Source: Acidovorax sp. NCPPB 3576 (GTDB taxonomy: Bacteria; Pseudomonadota; Gammaproteobacteria; Burkholderiales; Burkholderiaceae_C). Taken from it: a stretch of DNA of 64,000 bases. Both the position numbers and the translations under genes were made by a program. The stretch covers positions 4,146,501 through 4,210,500 of the forward strand of contig NZ_CP097267.1 of assembly GCF_028473605.1 (NCBI RefSeq), read 5' to 3'. Below are positions 61,453 to 64,000 of this stretch, in pieces. Position 1 is the stretch's first letter. Each line of letters opens with the position of its first letter. The notes below the pieces were generated by a model that was not told where the DNA came from, did not search any database, and was given only the letters and a program-made list of their open reading frames with translations.

Positions 61453-62175
61453 ATGCTCCACAGGCACCTTGCAGGGATATCGCACTGGCTGGGCGCGGCC
61501 CTGCATGCCGTGCCCAGCCAGTGCGCCGTCTGCCATGCCTGGCCCGCGCGGCGCATCTGCGATGCCTGCGCCACCCGCTTCGCGCAGCCGCAACTGCGGT
61601 GCACGACCTGCGCCCTGCCCGTGCCGGCGGGCGTGGCGCGCTGCGGGCAGTGCCTCACCGACCCGCCGCCGCTGGATGCGTGCCTTGCCGCCGTGGACTA
61701 CGGCTACCCGTGGGCGCAGGCGCTGGGCGATTTCAAGTTCCGGGCCGATCCCGGCTGGGCGCCGTCGCTGGCCACCCTGCTTCGCAGCACGCCCTGGGTG
61801 GAGCCGGCCGTGGAAGCGGCCGACTGCCTGCTGCCCATTCCCCTGTCGCGCGAGCGGATGAAAGAGCGCGGCTTCAACCAGTCCGCGCTGCTGGCGCGCG
61901 CCCTGTCGCCGGCGAAGGCGGATGCCGCCAGCCTGCTGCGCACCCGCGCGACCGAGGCGCAGAGCAGCCTGCCGCGCAAGGACCGGCTGCGCAACCTGCG
62001 CGGCGCGTTCGCGCTGGAGCCCGCACGGGCTGCGCGCATCGCTGGCCGCCGGGTCGTTCTGGTGGATGACGTGATGACCACGGGCGCCACGCTGCATGCC
62101 GCGGCGCGCGTGCTGCGGGACGCGGGCGCCGCGCACATCACCGCCATCGTGGTGGCACGGACCGACAGCCCCTGA
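61453..62175 (+). CDS. comF: ComF-family phosphoribosyltransferase-like protein
   Basis: A 240-residue protein. An N-terminal zinc finger with several CxxC pairs (CAVCH, CDAC, CTTC, CGQC within residues 23-69) precedes a PRTase domain with the PRPP loop VVLVDDVMTTGATL (~200-213) and LPIPLSRERMKERGFNQS (~132-149). ComF proteins (GntX in E. coli) are linked to DNA uptake; biochemical role uncertain. ATG at 61453 chosen; frame upstream is unrelated. Confidence 0.93.
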   Translation: MLHRHLAGISHWLGAALHAVPSQCAVCHAWPARRICDACATRFAQPQLRCTTCALPVPAGVARCGQCLTDPPPLDACLAAVDYGYPWAQALGDFKFRADPGWAPSLATLLRSTPWVEPAVEAADCLLPIPLSRERMKERGFNQSALLARALSPAKADAASLLRTRATEAQSSLPRKDRLRNLRGAFALEPARAARIAGRRVVLVDDVMTTGATLHAAARVLRDAGAAHITAIVVARTDSP

Positions 62176-62267
62176 CCTCCCTGGCCGGGTTGCGGGATGA
62201 TGCCGGTTGATACTTTTCTTTACGAGCTTTCCCACTAGGTCCGGCGCAGATGCCGACAATAGACGCC

Positions 62268-62729
62268 ATGTTTCATATCGTTCTTGTCGAACCCGAGATC
62301 CCGCCCAACACGGGCAACGTGATCCGGCTGGCCGCCAACACCGCGTGCCGACTGCACCTGATCGAACCCTTGGGTTTTTCCATGGAAGACCGCCTCATGA
62401 AGCGCGCGGGCCTCGACTACCACGAGTACGCCGAGGTGCAGCGCCATGCGGGATGGACCGCCTTCCTGCGCGATGCCGAGCCGGACGCCACGCGCATGTT
62501 CGCCATGACCACGCATGCCACGCTCACGGTGTACGAAACCAGCTTCCGCGCCGGCGACTGGCTGGTGTTCGGCGCCGAGACGCGCGGGCTGCCGCCCGAA
62601 TTGCGCGAATCGTTCCCCCCCGCCCAGCAGCTGCGGCTGCCCATGGTGCCGGGGCAGCGCAGCCTGAACCTGTCGAACGCCGTGGCGGTCACGGTGTACG
62701 AGGCCTGGCGGCAAAACAGCTTCCTCTGA
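62268..62729 (+). CDS. trmL: tRNA (cytidine(34)-2'-O)-methyltransferase
   Basis: A 153-residue SPOUT methyltransferase modifying the wobble base of tRNA-Leu. MFHIVLVEPEIPPNTGNVIRLAAN (1-24), HLIEPLGF, VFGAETRGLP (~106-115) and the knot segment LRLPMVPGQRSLNLSNAVAVTVYEA (~122-146) are diagnostic. The ATG at 62268 matches the family start. Follows comF by 92 bp. Confidence 0.96.
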   Translation: MFHIVLVEPEIPPNTGNVIRLAANTACRLHLIEPLGFSMEDRLMKRAGLDYHEYAEVQRHAGWTAFLRDAEPDATRMFAMTTHATLTVYETSFRAGDWLVFGAETRGLPPELRESFPPAQQLRLPMVPGQRSLNLSNAVAVTVYEAWRQNSFL

Positions 62730-62740
62730 TGTGTTGAGCT

Positions 62741-63706
62741 TCAGTCCTGCGGCGCGGGCGGGCCCGTGTCCGGCTCCAGGCTGCCAGGGGCCTGCAGCGC
62801 CTCTTCCACGGACTTGCGCGTGCGCGCACTCAGAAAATCCAGGAAGGCCCGCGTGCGTGCCGGCATGAACTTGCGGCTCGGAAAGGCCGCGTACAGCGTG
62901 AAGCGCCCCGCCGTCCAGGGCGCCAGCACCCGCACCAGTTGCCCGCTACGCAGGTAGGGTGCGGCCAGATCGACCGGCAGCGAGGTCAGCCCCGCGCCAT
63001 CCAGCGCCGCACGCAGCAAGGTCCCGATGTGGTTGGTTACGCAGACCGGCTGCACCTCGATGTCGATGGCCCGGTGGCCCAGCAGGGGATCGAACAGGCG
63101 CATCACCCCCGGTTTGGTGTCGCTGCGCCGGCGCAGCAGGCATTGGTGCCGGGCCAGGTCCTGCGGCACCTGCAGCATGCCGTGGTCCCGCAGGTAGGCG
63201 GGCGAGGCGCACACCACGCTGTCGGACCGCACGATGGGCCGGGTGATCACGTTGGCGCCGAAGACCGCGTCGTCGCTCAGCAGCGTGATGTCGAAATCGC
63301 CGATGGGCGGCTCCAGCGAGGAATCCACATGGATGTCCAGCACCACCCGGGGATGCGCCCGGTGGAAGCCCTCCACCAGCGGCGCGAGGATGTGGACCGC
63401 GAGCACCGGCGGCGCGTGCAGCCGCAGCACGCCGGCGATCTCCGAGGTGTGGGCCTGGGCGGCGGCAAAGGCCTCCTCCACGTCGGCCAGGATGGTGCGC
63501 ACGCGGGCCAGGTAGGCCTCGCCGGCATCGGTGAGCGAGACCCGGCGCGTGGTCCGCTGCAGCAGCCGGGTGCCGATGTGGCTCTCCAGGTCGGCAACCA
63601 GCCGGGTGACCGCCGCAGCCGACAGGTCCATCGCGCGCGCCGCTGCCGCGAACCCGCCTTCGTCCACCACGGACTGGAACACGCGCATCGTCAGCAATCT
63701 ATCCAT
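62741..63706 (-). CDS. LysR-family transcriptional regulator
   Basis: A 321-residue regulator. Winged HTH at 1-60: MDRLLTMRVFQSVVDEGGFAAAARAMDLSAAAVTRLVADLE, then the co-inducer-binding domain. Divergent from the secreted-protein gene at 63916, which may be its target. The intergenic region has an AT-rich block and a 10-bp palindrome. Stop lies 11 bp from trmL's stop, tail to tail. Confidence 0.94.
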   Translation of the reverse strand: MDRLLTMRVFQSVVDEGGFAAAARAMDLSAAAVTRLVADLESHIGTRLLQRTTRRVSLTDAGEAYLARVRTILADVEEAFAAAQAHTSEIAGVLRLHAPPVLAVHILAPLVEGFHRAHPRVVLDIHVDSSLEPPIGDFDITLLSDDAVFGANVITRPIVRSDSVVCASPAYLRDHGMLQVPQDLARHQCLLRRRSDTKPGVMRLFDPLLGHRAIDIEVQPVCVTNHIGTLLRAALDGAGLTSLPVDLAAPYLRSGQLVRVLAPWTAGRFTLYAAFPSRKFMPARTRAFLDFLSARTRKSVEEALQAPGSLEPDTGPPAPQD

Positions 63707-63739
63707 TGCAGGAATGACGGCGTTTCAAGGGCCGCGATT

Positions 63740-63796
63740 ATTTCAATTTCGTTAATTATTCATTGCCGAGAGTGCTGTTTTTCAAAGGGTTAACCC
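63740..63796. promoter_or_regulatory. AT-rich block and palindrome between LysR gene and secreted-protein gene
   Basis: An AT-rich stretch (63737-63763) and a perfect palindrome GGGTTAACCC (63787-63796) lie in the 209-bp divergent intergenic region. It is a plausible promoter/operator region; no site is demonstrated. Confidence 0.4.
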
Positions 63797-63915
63797 TGCG
63801 TACAGTTCAACCCATCGATGAGGAAGCCTGAAGGCGGACCCACCGAGGCAGGACAAGACCGGCCCGCAACAAGACCAGCCTTGCCCGGAAACACCAACCA
63901 ATGAAGGACACCATC

Positions 63916-64000
63916 ATGAACAACTACCGCACTCTCGCCACCGCTGCCGCCATCGCCCTGAGCGCCTTCGCCGCCCACGCCGGCGTGGAAGGCGACGGCT
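63916..64000 (+). CDS. Start of a secreted protein gene (cut by window end)
   Basis: The first 28 codons encode a signal peptide (YRTLATAAAIALSAFAAHA) with probable cleavage after AHA, then GVEGDG. AAGGA lies 8 nt before the ATG at 63916; an in-frame ATG at 63901 overlaps that site and is less likely. It may be a DUF4148-type small exported protein as common next to LysR genes in this family, but the visible part is too short to say. Confidence 0.6.
   Translation, partial: MNNYRTLATAAAIALSAFAAHAGVEGDG

Noticed and set aside
1..64000. CRISPR arrays, tRNA/rRNA genes, insertion sequences, prophage genes
   Set aside because: None was seen: no regularly spaced repeats, no cloverleaf with CCA-type ends, no transposase or integrase motifs. 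The dispersed palindromes are not regularly spaced.

Overview
The window is GC-rich, gene-dense chromosomal DNA of a betaproteobacterium. Gene content, gene order and a dispersed palindromic repeat built around TTGCTAT-N7-ATAGCAA point to Comamonadaceae, most likely an Acidovorax-type organism. A perfect plant-inducible-promoter (PIP) motif in front of a candidate effector suggests a plant-associated strain with an Hrp type III secretion system, although no secretion-system gene lies in the window. No rRNA, tRNA, CRISPR array, integrase or insertion sequence was found.

Layout. 0-9 kb: chemoreceptor, OFA-type transporter, Mrp/ApbC Fe-S carrier, Mrr-like membrane protein, patatin-like lipase, metG. 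8.9-11.9 kb: an RTX repeat protein that has lost its 5' end against metG. 12-14 kb: YitT-type membrane protein, BamE-like lipoprotein, DUF3460. 14-29.5 kb: scpA and then a long cofactor block: nadB-panD-bioA-bioD-bioF-queE-queD, pabB-pabC fusion, nadA, nadC, panB-panC (NAD, pantothenate, biotin, queuosine/preQ0, folate). Inside this block, between two near-identical direct repeats (21709-23690), sits a two-gene cassette: a 448-aa protein whose C-terminal domain looks like the plant IQM (calmodulin-binding) family, behind a PIP box, followed by a small acidic protein. 29.7-35.4 kb: gpsA, secB, grxC, rhodanese, gpmA, ctpA, moeB. 35.5-40 kb: two-component genes followed by small envelope/stress genes. 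40-46 kb: metallopeptidase, coaD, rsmD, an M16 peptidase pair, ftsY. 47-50.8 kb: rpoH behind a perfect CIRCE operator, a Bug-type binding protein, a Rossmann protein and an FNR-like regulator. 50.7-60 kb: the complete aa3 cytochrome c oxidase structural and assembly cluster (ctaC, ctaD, ctaG, ctaE, surf1, ctaA, ctaB, sco1). 60.5-64 kb: BioC-like methyltransferase, comF, trmL, a LysR regulator, and the start of a secreted-protein gene.

How the parts work together. bioA/bioD/bioF overlap by ATGA and are probably translationally coupled, as is queE. The BioC-like gene at 60.5 kb would supply an earlier biotin step. nadB with nadA and nadC completes de novo NAD synthesis from aspartate. panB, panC and panD give pantothenate, and coaD acts later in CoA synthesis. 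The cta block encodes subunits, CuA/CuB delivery, heme A synthesis and assembly, and an FNR-like regulator carrying all four cluster cysteines lies tail-to-tail with it. The most notable item is the IQM-like candidate effector cassette. Family names rest on motif recognition and memory, not on searches.
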